Assembly: GCA_031256445.1 (NCBI GenBank)
Contig: JAIRQN010000099.1
Span: 1-32,518 of the forward strand
DNA: 32,518 nucleotides
Source: Treponema sp.
Lineage (GTDB): Bacteria; Spirochaetota; Spirochaetia; Treponematales; Breznakiellaceae
Direction: 5' to 3'
Below, piece by piece: positions 16,277 through 24,746 of this stretch. A model generated the notes under the pieces. It saw only the letters and a program-made list of their open reading frames with translations, was not told the DNA's origin and did no database searches. The position numbers were made by a program, and so were the translations under genes. Numbering within the stretch: position 1 is the first letter of the stretch; each line of letters opens with the position of its first letter.

Positions 16277-16960
16277 TTACTGCGGCGTGTTTGGTAATAT
16301 TACCATGAAGCGGCCTTTTTGGGCAGTGACAGAAAAATCACCGTTTACGGCGACATTGCTCACGCCAAAAAACCCTCTGTCCCATGTAAGTCCGTCAAGC
16401 GGCCACTTTAACCCTGTGCTTTCAGCTTCCCAGGGACCCGCGCCCAGAGGGAACACCGAAACAACCGCTCCCTTTTCGGGACACCCGCGAAGACTGTTAT
16501 CTGCAAACCGCCGTTCATTCGCTTGATTGCCGCTCTTTAAGTCAGCGTCAACGCAGCGGATATCCGCGCCTTCCGTTATCCAGCGGCATGGAAAAATCTC
16601 CCTTTCAAAGAGAGAGCGTATTCCAAAAAGATGATCTATCCTGCCGCCGCCGCCGCCAATAATCCATATTCTGCCGCAGTCCTTCTTTACAGCTAACGAA
16701 AAGGCAAGTTCGGTATCCGTAAAATCCTTGTCATGGGGCATGCGGATAACGCGATCCGGCGGCAGTGAAGCAAGGCGCGATTTATCATCAAGGGAGTCCA
16801 TGTCGCCGATTACCCAGTCAGGCTTTATTCCTGCCCTGTCAGCCGCCGCAAGCCCTGAATCAGCGGCGACAATCAAAACATTTTGCGTCTCCGCTTCCAG
16901 TAATTTACAAACAACCTGCGCCGGCGGCCCTTCCCCGCCTGTAAAAATTAAACCTAACAA
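16277..16960 (-). CDS. thiN: thiamine pyrophosphokinase
   Basis: A 227-residue thiamine pyrophosphokinase, which makes thiamine diphosphate from thiamine and ATP. Marks are ADSGLAAADRAGIKPDWVIGDMDSLDD (substrate and Mg2+ Asp residues), HDKDFTDTELAF, and the Gly-rich IGGGGGRIDHLF. The C-terminal part is the small TPK beta domain. The start is TTG 16960 with AAAAGGA six bases upstream; there is no ATG that fits. It is the first gene of the thiN–folD–membrane protein group. No TPP riboswitch is visible in the 117-base divergent gap to the CCA-adding enzyme. Confidence 0.9.
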   Translation of the reverse strand: MLGLIFTGGEGPPAQVVCKLLEAETQNVLIVAADSGLAAADRAGIKPDWVIGDMDSLDDKSRLASLPPDRVIRMPHDKDFTDTELAFSLAVKKDCGRIWIIGGGGGRIDHLFGIRSLFEREIFPCRWITEGADIRCVDADLKSGNQANERRFADNSLRGCPEKGAVVSVFPLGAGPWEAESTGLKWPLDGLTWDRGFFGVSNVAVNGDFSVTAQKGRFMVILPNTPQ

Positions 16961-17027
16961 AAAATTTCCTTTTCATTAACCGCGAGCTTCATAAAAGATT
17001 AAAAATTTCTCTCCTCTTCTTCGTTCG

Positions 17028-17056
17028 TGGCAAATTTTCTTTAAACCAAGTATACT
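17028..17056 (+). promoter_or_regulatory. weak promoter candidate for the CCA-adding enzyme
   Basis: TATACT (17051-17056) is a good -10, but the -35 at the right distance (TGGCAA, 17028-17033) is poor. Transcription would start just before the AAAGGA ribosome binding site (17065-17070). Confidence 0.3.
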
Positions 17057-17077
17057 GAGTCTGCAAAGGAAATTCAA

Positions 17078-18463
17078 TTGAAAGCTGGTATAGACCCAAT
17101 ATTAAGGGAAATTGCCTCAATTTTTAACAATAACGGCAAAGAGATATACCTTGTGGGCGGAGCTGTCAGGGATATGCTCATGGGAAAAAAGATACACGAT
17201 TGGGACCTGGCTACAAACGCGGTACCCGAAGAAGTAACCGCTATAATTAAAAACGCCGGAGGCAAGGTTGTCCCAACCGGCATTAAACATGGAACTGTTA
17301 CAATTTTTTATAAAAAACAAAGCGCTGAAATTACAACATTCAGAACGGAAGAAGGCTATTCGGACGGCCGCAGACCGGATCGGGTTAACTACGCAGGAGC
17401 TGTGGAAGAAGACCTTTCGCGGCGCGATTTTACAATGAACGCTGCCGCCCTGCGCCTTCCCGCGGGAGAGATTGTCGATCCCTTTGGCGGAGAGAAAGAT
17501 ATCAAAGCCGGCATTATCCGCTGCGTAGGGAACGCGGCGCAGCGGTTCAGCGAAGACGGACTGCGCCCTCTGCGGATGGCGCGCTTCGCTTCTGTGCTTG
17601 GTTTTGAGATTGAAAAAAACACCCTGGACGCTGTAAGCGGTGCGCTTGATGTAAGCGCGAAAGTGTCCAGTGAGCGGGTACGCGATGAAATTGATAAAAT
17701 ACTCGCAAGCGCCCGGCCTTCGCGGGGACTGCTCCTGATGGAAAAGACAGGCCTTCTTAAGCTTTTTCTTGAAGAACTTTCGGCCTGCCGGGGCATTGAA
17801 CAAAAAGGCTTTCATCAGTTTGATGTGCTGGACCATTCGCTGCATGCCTGCGATTATGCGGCGGCAAACGGCTTTTCCGGCGAAGTGCGCCTTGCTTCGC
17901 TTTTTCACGATGTGGGAAAACCATGTGTCAGGGAAATGGATAAAAGCGGCGTCTGGAATTTCTACCGCCATGAAGAAGTTTCAGCTGACATGTGCCGCGC
18001 TATTATGGTCAGGCTGCGCTACCCCAATGCCGCGATTGACACAGTTTGCCATTTAATAAAAGAACATATGTTCTGCTACTCGGAAAACTGGACAGACGCC
18101 GCAGTCCGCAGGTTTATTGCCCGCACAGGAGAAGAAAACCTTGAAGATATTTACCGCCTGCGCCGCGCCGACATTTACGGCTTTTCATGCAAGAATCCGG
18201 ATTATCGTTCGATAGAACAGCTTGCCGAAAGAGTGAAAAACGTAATGAAAGAAAGCCGCGCCTTTACGTTAAAAAACCTTGCCGTTAGCGGAAATGATCT
18301 GATGGCGGCGGGAATCCCGGCAGGCAAAATGATGGGCGTGATTCTAAAGGAACTGCTGGAAACTGTGCTTGACGATCCGGCGCAGAATACGCGCGGGAAA
18401 TTACTGGAGATAGCGCTTAAAATTTATGGGAAGAGAATTAACGGATACATGCAGGAAGATTGA
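17078..18463 (+). CDS. cca: CCA-adding tRNA nucleotidyltransferase
   Basis: A 461-residue class II nucleotidyltransferase. The head domain has LVGGAVRDMLMG, DWDLATNA (catalytic D-x-D), GIKHGTVTI, TTFRTEEGYSDGRRPD and DLSRRDFTMNA. The neck has RFSEDGLRPLRMARFAS. A C-terminal HD phosphohydrolase-like domain follows (ASLFHDVGKP, HEEVSA). The family includes full CCA-adding, partial CC- or A-adding enzymes and poly(A) polymerases. The tRNA-Cys in this window lacks CCA, so CCA addition is the likely job. The start is TTG 17078 with AAAGGA seven bases upstream. It is the only + strand gene between two long - strand blocks. Confidence 0.92.
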   Translation: MKAGIDPILREIASIFNNNGKEIYLVGGAVRDMLMGKKIHDWDLATNAVPEEVTAIIKNAGGKVVPTGIKHGTVTIFYKKQSAEITTFRTEEGYSDGRRPDRVNYAGAVEEDLSRRDFTMNAAALRLPAGEIVDPFGGEKDIKAGIIRCVGNAAQRFSEDGLRPLRMARFASVLGFEIEKNTLDAVSGALDVSAKVSSERVRDEIDKILASARPSRGLLLMEKTGLLKLFLEELSACRGIEQKGFHQFDVLDHSLHACDYAAANGFSGEVRLASLFHDVGKPCVREMDKSGVWNFYRHEEVSADMCRAIMVRLRYPNAAIDTVCHLIKEHMFCYSENWTDAAVRRFIARTGEENLEDIYRLRRADIYGFSCKNPDYRSIEQLAERVKNVMKESRAFTLKNLAVSGNDLMAAGIPAGKMMGVILKELLETVLDDPAQNTRGKLLEIALKIYGKRINGYMQED

Positions 18464-18512
18464 ATCGCGCATATCACCACATAAAAGAAGTAAAGCCTGC
18501 CCCCGGTTTTTA

Positions 18513-18537
18513 AACATGTCTGGCATTACAGCATGTT
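18513..18537. terminator. hairpin between convergent genes, possible terminator
   Basis: AACATG-T-CTG (18513-18522) pairs with CAG-CATGTT (18529-18537) with one bulged base and a 6-base loop. It overlaps the stop codon of the CsgG-like gene and lies 50 bases after cca. Neither side has a strong T-run, so termination is only a guess. Confidence 0.35.
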
Positions 18538-19444
18538 ATTGTTTGGTATAAACGCTTGCGGTACCATAATGTTCTTTGGTATTTCTTTGTCCCAAATTTA
18601 AAGTACGCTTGCCGGAATTAATGAACCAGTAATCCGTATATTTTGAACCAACTCTTGAAACAAAGTTCGCCGCGGAAGGATCATGGGACCAGCCTTCATT
18701 TTTGGTTACAGTTCCTGATATCGCGTAACCAGTTGGGTGGGTAGAAGCCATATTGCCGCCGTTTCTGTGCGGCGTCCATGTAAGATTTTCGATGGTATAA
18801 GCGGTATTTGAAGTTCTGTTAAGGAATGTAAGCCTGTTTGCCTGTATTGTCAATACAGTATTGGCGCTGGAGTTAACCCATGTCCCGATATATTCAGCAG
18901 GAGCGCCGGACTGAGTCGAGACCGCCGCCGTTACGCGAACAGGCTCAGGTTCAGCGACAATTCTGGTTAAAAATGAAAGACGGTTGTCCTGCGCAAGGTT
19001 AATATTATGCATTCCAAGCATCTGGGCGGTCTCTACCGCTATTATCCTTAGCCGCAGCCGGATTCCGGACCCTGTGTCGATTATTGAACCCGAGATAATG
19101 GATTGCGCTCCAAGTTTATGTCCAATTGCCTGCGCCGATTCGTTGCTCACCTCGCCTGATAACTGAAAATCCATTTCCTGCCGGATTATATCCAGATTCG
19201 TCCTGTCTACTACAGTCAATTTGCCGTCATTTACAATATGGCCGATTAATTCCTCAACAACATACTCCGATAATTTGGGCCAAACAGAACTGAAGTTAAG
19301 CACTACTACCTTGGTATTTGGCTGTATTCTTGTGTTCAGATAGGCGATTGAATTTTGCAGAGCCGTGTCAATGCCGACTGCATTCTGGGAAAAAGCAAAT
19401 ACCGGGAATAAAAGTATCAAAATAAATAAAAAAAACTTATTCAT
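18536..19444 (-). CDS. secreted CsgG/LpoB-like protein with an extra C-terminal beta domain
   Basis: A 302-residue protein. The signal peptide (NKFFLFILILLFPVFAFS) has no lipobox Cys, so it should be soluble or attached in another way. Residues about 25-160 form a CsgG/LpoB-like domain (KVVVLNFSS, EYVVEELIGHIVNDGKLTVVDR, AQAIGHKLGAQSIISGSI). The last ~110 residues (EYIGTWVNSSANTVLTI…) look like a separate lipocalin-like beta domain ending in a Trp/Tyr-rich section. ATG 19444 with AAGGAG five bases away is the best start; the in-frame GTG six bases earlier overlaps that site. The ribosome binding site overlaps the deoC stop codon, so translation is coupled. A role in envelope assembly is possible but unproven. 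Confidence 0.75.
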   Translation of the reverse strand: MNKFFLFILILLFPVFAFSQNAVGIDTALQNSIAYLNTRIQPNTKVVVLNFSSVWPKLSEYVVEELIGHIVNDGKLTVVDRTNLDIIRQEMDFQLSGEVSNESAQAIGHKLGAQSIISGSIIDTGSGIRLRLRIIAVETAQMLGMHNINLAQDNRLSFLTRIVAEPEPVRVTAAVSTQSGAPAEYIGTWVNSSANTVLTIQANRLTFLNRTSNTAYTIENLTWTPHRNGGNMASTHPTGYAISGTVTKNEGWSHDPSAANFVSRVGSKYTDYWFINSGKRTLNLGQRNTKEHYGTASVYTKQ

Positions 19445-19454
19445 AGACACTCCT

Positions 19455-20117
19455 TTAATACCCGGATGCGCAGCCGCCGGTAAGCATTTTTACCGCGGAA
19501 CTTGTGCCAATCCGGCGGACGCCCGCTTTAATAAAGGCTTCCAAATCCTCCCGTGTTTTTACGCCTCCGGCGGCTTTGATTTTTACATCAGGGCCAATGT
19601 GCTTTTTAAACAGTTCAATGTCATAAAGCGTTGCGCCCGCTGTTCCAAAACCGGTTGAGGTTTTTATGTAATCGGCTCCGGCCTGCGTTACAATGGCGCA
19701 CATTCGGATTTTTTCTTCGTCCGTAAGAAAACAGGTTTCTATTATTACTTTCAGAATTAAATTGCCGCACGCGCTTTTTAACAGTTTTATTTCTTCAAGA
19801 ATATAATCAAAATTGCCGTTCTTTACATCGCCGATATTAATGACCATGTCAATTTCACGCGCTCCGCCAGAAACAGCCATTTCCGCCTCCAGAACTTTCG
19901 CGGCTGTAATGGAATAGCCAAGAGGAAAGCCTACGACAGTGCAGATATTTAAATTGCCGTATTCATTGCTGATCGGCTTTACATAAGAAGGCGGAACGCA
20001 TACAGAAGCCGTTTTGAACATAACAGCTTCGCCGCAGAGCGCTTTAATCTCCAGCCACGAAGATGTCATCCTTAATAATGTGTGATCGATATAGCCCAGA
20101 ATTTCTTCGTTCGTCAT
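19455..20117 (-). CDS. deoC: deoxyribose-phosphate aldolase
   Basis: A 220-residue DeoC, which cleaves 2-deoxyribose 5-phosphate to glyceraldehyde 3-phosphate and acetaldehyde. The Schiff-base Lys is in ADYIKTSTGFG, and the second active-site Lys is in VKIKAAGGVKT. KVIIETCFLT and the phosphate-binding IGTSSAV complete the barrel. Length is normal. AGGAG precedes ATG 20117. It lies 23 bases after the second purine permease and 10 bases before the CsgG-like gene, so it belongs to the operon end of the hydrogenase block. The context points to nucleoside salvage or fermentation. Confidence 0.96.
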   Translation of the reverse strand: MTNEEILGYIDHTLLRMTSSWLEIKALCGEAVMFKTASVCVPPSYVKPISNEYGNLNICTVVGFPLGYSITAAKVLEAEMAVSGGAREIDMVINIGDVKNGNFDYILEEIKLLKSACGNLILKVIIETCFLTDEEKIRMCAIVTQAGADYIKTSTGFGTAGATLYDIELFKKHIGPDVKIKAAGGVKTREDLEAFIKAGVRRIGTSSAVKMLTGGCASGY

Positions 20118-20140
20118 AAAACCGCTCCTATGGCTTTTAT

Positions 20141-21514
20141 CTACAGATGGTTAACAGCCATCAGGACAAAGTAAAATATAAATAACAAGGCTGCGCCAAA
20201 CATAATTGGGTTAACCTCTTTAACCTGCTTTTTGCAAACCTTGACTATGCAGTAGGAAATAAATCCGAACGCGATACCATAAGAAATGTTATACGCAAAG
20301 ATCATAATCATTACGGTAAAAAAAGCGGGAATTGCTTCGTCAAGCTCTTTCCAGTTAATGCCCGCGAAAGATTCTGCCATAAGGACGCCGACAATAATCA
20401 GTATAGGAGAGGTAGCCGCGGAAGGAGCCATGCCAAAAATGGAAACCAGAGGTATACATATTAAGAACAGAACGGCGACAATTACAGACGTAAACCCAGT
20501 GCGGCCGCCTTCGCTGATACCGGAAGCGCTTTCGATGTAGGTTGTTGTATTGGAAGTGCCGAATAACGCGCCGACAGATGTCGCTGTAGCGTCGGCAAAT
20601 AACGCCTTGTCCATTTTTGTTTTAAAACCTTTTATATGGGCTTTTTCATCATTAAAGTCAAAAATGCCGGACTTACGGCCTGTGCCAATGAATGTGCCGA
20701 TAGTGTCAAAGGTATCGGTTAAACTGAAAGCAAAGATTGTAATCAGCGCGATGTACGCTCTGCCGTCTGAAAAAAGGCTTTTTAAACCAACTTCGCCAAA
20801 GAAAGCGAATGATACGTCTTTTATTCCGGATAAAACTCCTGTTGTGAAAATCTTTTCCGGAATTTGCGTTATACCCATTGGAATTCCAATCAGCGTGGCA
20901 GCGATAATGCCGATAAGAAGCGCTCCCTTTACTTTTAACATTAATAAAACAATAGTGATGACAAGACCTGTAACCGCAAGAATAGGATCCAAATTGCGGA
21001 CGCCTTCCATGGTAATTTCGTTAAAATGAGTGAGCGTAGGAACCGCCCCAAACTGGATTATGCCGCCGTTAATCAGGCCTATATACGCAATATAAAGGCC
21101 AATGCCGCCGCCAATCGCCAATTGCAGTGATTTTGGAATAGCCATTATAATCGCCTTGCGCAGCTTGGTAACAGTAATAATTATATTGATGATGCCGCAG
21201 ATAAACACTATCGCCAGAGCTTCCTGCCATTTGAATCCTATCCCAAAACATACCGTATAGGTAAAGAAAGCGTTCATTCCCATTCCGGGGGCAACGGCAT
21301 ACGGCACATTCGCTGCCAGACCCATTACCAGAGTTCCGACAGCGGCTGCAATGACGGTAGCAACAAAAACGCCGCTCCAGCTCATACCGGTTTCAGAAAG
21401 CAGGCTGGGATTGACAAACATGATATACGCCATTGTAAAAAATGTCGTAAAACCGGCTAAAATCTCCGTGCGGACGCTGGATCCGCTGTTACTAATTCCG
21501 AAAAATTTGTCCAT
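20141..21514 (-). CDS. NCS2-family purine permease, copy 2
   Basis: A 457-residue membrane transporter of the AzgA/PbuG branch of NCS2, which takes up hypoxanthine, guanine or adenine with protons (family knowledge). Marks are TTFFTMAYIMFVNPS, AVAPGMGMNAFFTYTV, LTDTFDTIGTFIGTGRKSG and GTSNTTTYIESASGISEGGRTG, with about 12-14 hydrophobic segments. The first Met of the open frame (21535) is not used in my view. ATG 21514 begins MDKFFGIS exactly like the neighbouring copy and has AAGGA upstream. It is a tandem duplicate of the gene at 21581-22969. Confidence 0.92.
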   Translation of the reverse strand: MDKFFGISNSGSSVRTEILAGFTTFFTMAYIMFVNPSLLSETGMSWSGVFVATVIAAAVGTLVMGLAANVPYAVAPGMGMNAFFTYTVCFGIGFKWQEALAIVFICGIINIIITVTKLRKAIIMAIPKSLQLAIGGGIGLYIAYIGLINGGIIQFGAVPTLTHFNEITMEGVRNLDPILAVTGLVITIVLLMLKVKGALLIGIIAATLIGIPMGITQIPEKIFTTGVLSGIKDVSFAFFGEVGLKSLFSDGRAYIALITIFAFSLTDTFDTIGTFIGTGRKSGIFDFNDEKAHIKGFKTKMDKALFADATATSVGALFGTSNTTTYIESASGISEGGRTGFTSVIVAVLFLICIPLVSIFGMAPSAATSPILIIVGVLMAESFAGINWKELDEAIPAFFTVMIMIFAYNISYGIAFGFISYCIVKVCKKQVKEVNPIMFGAALLFIFYFVLMAVNHL

Positions 21515-21535
21515 GAAAAATCCTTGTATCCACAA

Positions 21536-21571
21536 ACGGGCAACTGTCGGCGTAAAGCGGCAATTGTCCGT
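21536..21571. other. long imperfect hairpin between the two permease genes
   Basis: Arms 21536-21549 and 21558-21571 pair over 14 positions with one mismatch and two wobble pairs around an 8-base loop. It begins 9 bases after the first permease stop codon. On the transcribed strand only a short T-rich tail (TTTGTGG) follows, so it may be a weak terminator or an mRNA-stability element. Confidence 0.5.
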
Positions 21572-21580
21572 GAACCGTTG

Positions 21581-22969
21581 TTAGAGTTTGTTTACCGCCA
21601 TCAGGATAAAATAGAATATAAACAACAAAGCCGCGCCAATAAGAATTGGATGAACTTCTTTTATCTGTTTTTTGCAAATCTTGACAATGCAGAAGAAAAT
21701 AAAGCCCGCCGCGATACCATAAGAAATATTATACGCAAATGTCATAATAGTGATGGTAAAGAACGCCGGTATGGATTCGTCAAGATCTTTCCAGTTAATG
21801 CCGGCAAAAGATTCCGCCATAAGTATGCCGACAATGATCAGAACCGGAGCCGTAGCCTGAGCCGGAACCATTCCGAAAAGAGCAACTAACGGCAGGCAGA
21901 TAAGGAATAACGCGGCGACAATAACCGAAGTAAAACCTGTGCGGCCGCCTTCGCTGATACCCGACGCGCTTTCGATATAAGTCGTGGTGTTGGAAGTGCC
22001 GAACAGCGCTCCAATGGAAGTAGCTGTGGCGTCCGCGAAAAGGGCTTTATCCATTTTTGATTTAAACCCTTTTGATTCGTTTAAAGCTTTTTCATCCGCT
22101 TCATCAAAAATGCCGGTTTTACGGCCTGTGCCGATAAAGGTTCCAATGGTGTCAAAGGTATCGGTTAAACTAAAAGCAAAAATTGTAATCAGTACAATAA
22201 AGATCCTGCCTTCGCCAAAAAGGCTTGCGAAACCAACATCGCCGAAAAAAGCGAAAGAAACATCGCCAATCTCGGAAAGCCTTGACATATCAAAGATTTT
22301 TTCCGGTAAATGGGTTATGCCCATCGGGATTCCGATGACAGTAGTGGCGATAATACCGATAAGCATCGCGCCTCTTACCTTCAGCATCATCAGGATAACA
22401 ATGATTGCCAGCCCAATGAGAGCAAGGACAGGGCCTGCGGCGTTAAACTGGCTGAGCGCCGGAACAGCGTTCGCGCCGGGGGTAAAACCTTCCGATGTGG
22501 CTCCGAAGTTAATCAAACCGGCGTTCTTTATGCCGATATAGGCAATAAAAAGGCCGATGCCTCCGCCGATAGCCAGTTGCAGCGACTTTGGAATTGATTT
22601 GATTATCATCTTCCTCAGTCTTGTTACGGTAATAATTATATTGATAATACCGCAGATAAAAACCATCGCCAGCGCTTCCTGCCATTTAAAGCCAAGCCCA
22701 AAACAGACAGAAAAAGTGAAGAACGCGTTCAGCCCCATGCCGGGAGCGACAGCATACGGCACTTTCGCGACCAAGCCCATGATTAAAGTCCCTATAGCCG
22801 TGGCAATAATTGTAGCGACAAAGACGCCGTTCCAGCTCATTCCCGAAGCTGACAGAATACTTGGATTGACAAACATGATATACGCCATCGTGAAAAATGT
22901 CGTAAAACCGGCCAGAACCTCAGTGCGGATATTTGATCCGCTGCCGCTGATCCCAAAAAATTTGTCCAT
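21581..22969 (-). CDS. NCS2-family purine permease, copy 1
   Basis: A 462-residue AzgA/PbuG-type transporter, the first of the tandem pair to be transcribed. It shows the same marks as copy 2 (TTFFTMAYIMFVNPS, APGMGLNAFF, DTFDTIGTFIGTGRKTG, GTSNTTTYIESASG). It also has an insertion (TSEGFTPGANAVPAL) in the loop after the GIKNAGLINFG segment, so its substrate range may differ. AGGAG precedes ATG 22969. The start lies only 15 bases after the hydA stop codon, so it is probably on the hydrogenase transcript. Exact substrate is not determined by sequence. Confidence 0.93.
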   Translation of the reverse strand: MDKFFGISGSGSNIRTEVLAGFTTFFTMAYIMFVNPSILSASGMSWNGVFVATIIATAIGTLIMGLVAKVPYAVAPGMGLNAFFTFSVCFGLGFKWQEALAMVFICGIINIIITVTRLRKMIIKSIPKSLQLAIGGGIGLFIAYIGIKNAGLINFGATSEGFTPGANAVPALSQFNAAGPVLALIGLAIIVILMMLKVRGAMLIGIIATTVIGIPMGITHLPEKIFDMSRLSEIGDVSFAFFGDVGFASLFGEGRIFIVLITIFAFSLTDTFDTIGTFIGTGRKTGIFDEADEKALNESKGFKSKMDKALFADATATSIGALFGTSNTTTYIESASGISEGGRTGFTSVIVAALFLICLPLVALFGMVPAQATAPVLIIVGILMAESFAGINWKDLDESIPAFFTITIMTFAYNISYGIAAGFIFFCIVKICKKQIKEVHPILIGAALLFIFYFILMAVNKL

Positions 22970-22984
22970 AATATCTCCTAATTA

Positions 22985-24733
22985 TTATTTCGTGTATAAC
23001 GGCAACTCCACATATTTCGTGTGAAGCAGTTGATGCGCTTTATGTCCGCCCGGCTCTCCAAGGAATTCATCGTAAACCTGGGTAATGAACGGATTCAGGT
23101 GAGAACAGCGGTACTGCGATTTTTCATCGTCTGTGTAAATACCGCTTGTCCGTTTTTTCCTGATTTCGTCCGTGCAGCCGTAGGGCTGGCCTCCGCCCGC
23201 GATACATCCGCCGCGGCATGCCATTACTTCGACAAAGTGATAGGGCGGCTCCTGCCCTGCCTCTTTCGCGGCGCGGATTTTATCCAGAACCGCGGCGATG
23301 TTGCCCATCTGGTGCGCGACCGCGATGCGGATCTTTGTGCCGTTTCCAAAATCAACTTCCCCCTCCTTAACGCCTTCAAGCCCGCGGGCGGGTTTAAAGT
23401 TAACATCGGGGAGTTCTTTCTTTGTTACAAGGTAGTAAGCGCTGCGGACAGCGGCTTCCATTACGCCGCCTGTTACGCCGAAAATTGTTCCCGCGCCAGT
23501 GTACGGCCCTAATGGACTGTCCGCTTCTTCATCGTCCAGCTTGAGTATCTCAATACCCGCCTGTTTGATCATGCGTGCGAGTTCCCTTGTCGTTATCACT
23601 ATGTCAACATCGTAGCCGTGGCCGGCGCTCTTCATGTCGTCGTTGCGCCGCGTTTCCCATTTCTTTGCTGTGCATGGCATAACAGATACTGAATATACCT
23701 TGTCGGGATCCACCTGCGCTTTTCCCGCCCAGTACGCCTTTATCATCGCTCCCATCATCTGCTGCGGCGATTTTGCCGTAGAGAAGTTGGGGATCATGTC
23801 GGAGTAGTATTTTTCCATGTAATCGACCCACGAGGGGCAGCAGGAAGTAATAAGGGGGATTGTGCCTTTTTCTGTCAGGCGTTTCACAAGTTCGGAACCT
23901 TCTTCCATAATTGTAAGGTCAGCGGAGAAATTTGTATCAAAGACCGTCTTAAATCCAAGACGGCGCAGGGCGGCGTAAATTTTCCTTGTGAACACAGTTC
24001 CCGGCTCAAGGCCGAACTCTTCAGCTAACGCGACGCGGACGGCGGGGGCAATCTGCACCACTGGATGCTTTTGCGGGTCCTGAAGCGCGTTCCACACCTT
24101 TACGGTATCGTCGCGTTCGTAAATCGCGCCAACGGGGCAGTGGGCGGCGCACTGGCCGCACTTGATGCACGGGCTTTCACCTAACGGAGCGTCCGCCGCG
24201 CTGGCGATCTTTCCCTTGATGCCCCGGCCCAGAAATTCAAGGGCCCACACATTCTGCACTTCCTGGCACACTTTTACGCATCTGCCGCAGCGGATGCACT
24301 TTTCGGGGCAAAGTACAATCGCGGGGTTGGAATCGTCAACCGGAAGATCGTTCTTTACCTTTTTGAACGGCGCCTGCCGTATCCCGAATTCTGCCGCCAA
24401 ATCCTGAAGTTCGCAGGACTGGTTGCGCGGACACTGGAGGCAGTCATCAGGATGATTGGAAAGGATGAGTTCCAGCACAGTGCGCCGCACGGATATAATT
24501 TCCGAATCGTGGGTAATAATATTCATGTTGGGTTCGCATGCCGTAATGCAGGCGCGCACCATCTTCGCCGATCCCGCCATTCTTACAATGCACAGGCCGC
24601 AGGAAGCCCACGGCGGAAGATCGGGGTTGTAGCAGAGCGTTGGAATTTTTATATTCACCATTTCCGCCGCTTTAAGGATCGTCGTCCCCGGTTCAACTTC
24701 CAGCGCTTTACCGTTAATTGTTATGTTAATCAT
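22985..24733 (-). CDS. hydA: [FeFe] hydrogenase catalytic subunit HydA
   Basis: A 582-residue H-cluster subunit that makes or oxidises H2 in the cytoplasm. It has, in order: a 2Fe-2S ferredoxin domain (C34, C45, C48, C62); a His-Cys3 4Fe-4S site (H94, C98, C101, C107); two 4Fe-4S sites (CIRCGRCVKVC, CIKCGQCAAHC, residues about 146-199); the H-domain with L1 TSCCPSW (296-302), L2 MPCTAKKWE (352-360) and L3 EVMACRGGCIAGGGQP (502-517); and the small-subunit tail. All H-cluster Cys are present, and the enzyme should be active if HydE/F/G maturases exist elsewhere. No PAS domain is seen, so it is not the sensory type. It is 13 bases after hydB. The composition fits the trimeric NAD-linked, bifurcating class (family inference). 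Confidence 0.96.
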   Translation of the reverse strand: MINITINGKALEVEPGTTILKAAEMVNIKIPTLCYNPDLPPWASCGLCIVRMAGSAKMVRACITACEPNMNIITHDSEIISVRRTVLELILSNHPDDCLQCPRNQSCELQDLAAEFGIRQAPFKKVKNDLPVDDSNPAIVLCPEKCIRCGRCVKVCQEVQNVWALEFLGRGIKGKIASAADAPLGESPCIKCGQCAAHCPVGAIYERDDTVKVWNALQDPQKHPVVQIAPAVRVALAEEFGLEPGTVFTRKIYAALRRLGFKTVFDTNFSADLTIMEEGSELVKRLTEKGTIPLITSCCPSWVDYMEKYYSDMIPNFSTAKSPQQMMGAMIKAYWAGKAQVDPDKVYSVSVMPCTAKKWETRRNDDMKSAGHGYDVDIVITTRELARMIKQAGIEILKLDDEEADSPLGPYTGAGTIFGVTGGVMEAAVRSAYYLVTKKELPDVNFKPARGLEGVKEGEVDFGNGTKIRIAVAHQMGNIAAVLDKIRAAKEAGQEPPYHFVEVMACRGGCIAGGGQPYGCTDEIRKKRTSGIYTDDEKSQYRCSHLNPFITQVYDEFLGEPGGHKAHQLLHTKYVELPLYTK

Positions 24734-24746
24734 TTTCTATCCTCCC

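Larger units (their letters stand above)
20141..22969 (-). repeat. tandem gene duplication of a purine permease
   Basis: The two NCS2 genes are colinear from MDKFFGIS to a nearly identical C-terminal end (LLFIFYFxLMAVN). They share long identical protein blocks and visible DNA similarity. The upstream copy carries a short extra segment near residues 160-175 (TSEGFTPGANAV). This is a direct duplication, now diverged. Confidence 0.9.

Noticed and set aside
16961-17077. Possible TPP riboswitch before thiN
   Set aside because: The 117-base divergent gap shows no THI-box-like sequence or matching stems; only ribosome binding sites and a weak -10.
17117-17971. Open frame of 284 codons on the - strand inside cca
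   Set aside because: It lies opposite a well-supported enzyme gene, has no recognisable motifs and no ribosome binding site; a shadow of codon bias.
21515-21535. N-terminal extension MWIQGFF of the second permease
   Set aside because: The neighbouring copy starts at MDKFFGIS, and a ribosome binding site (AAGGA) sits inside the extension.
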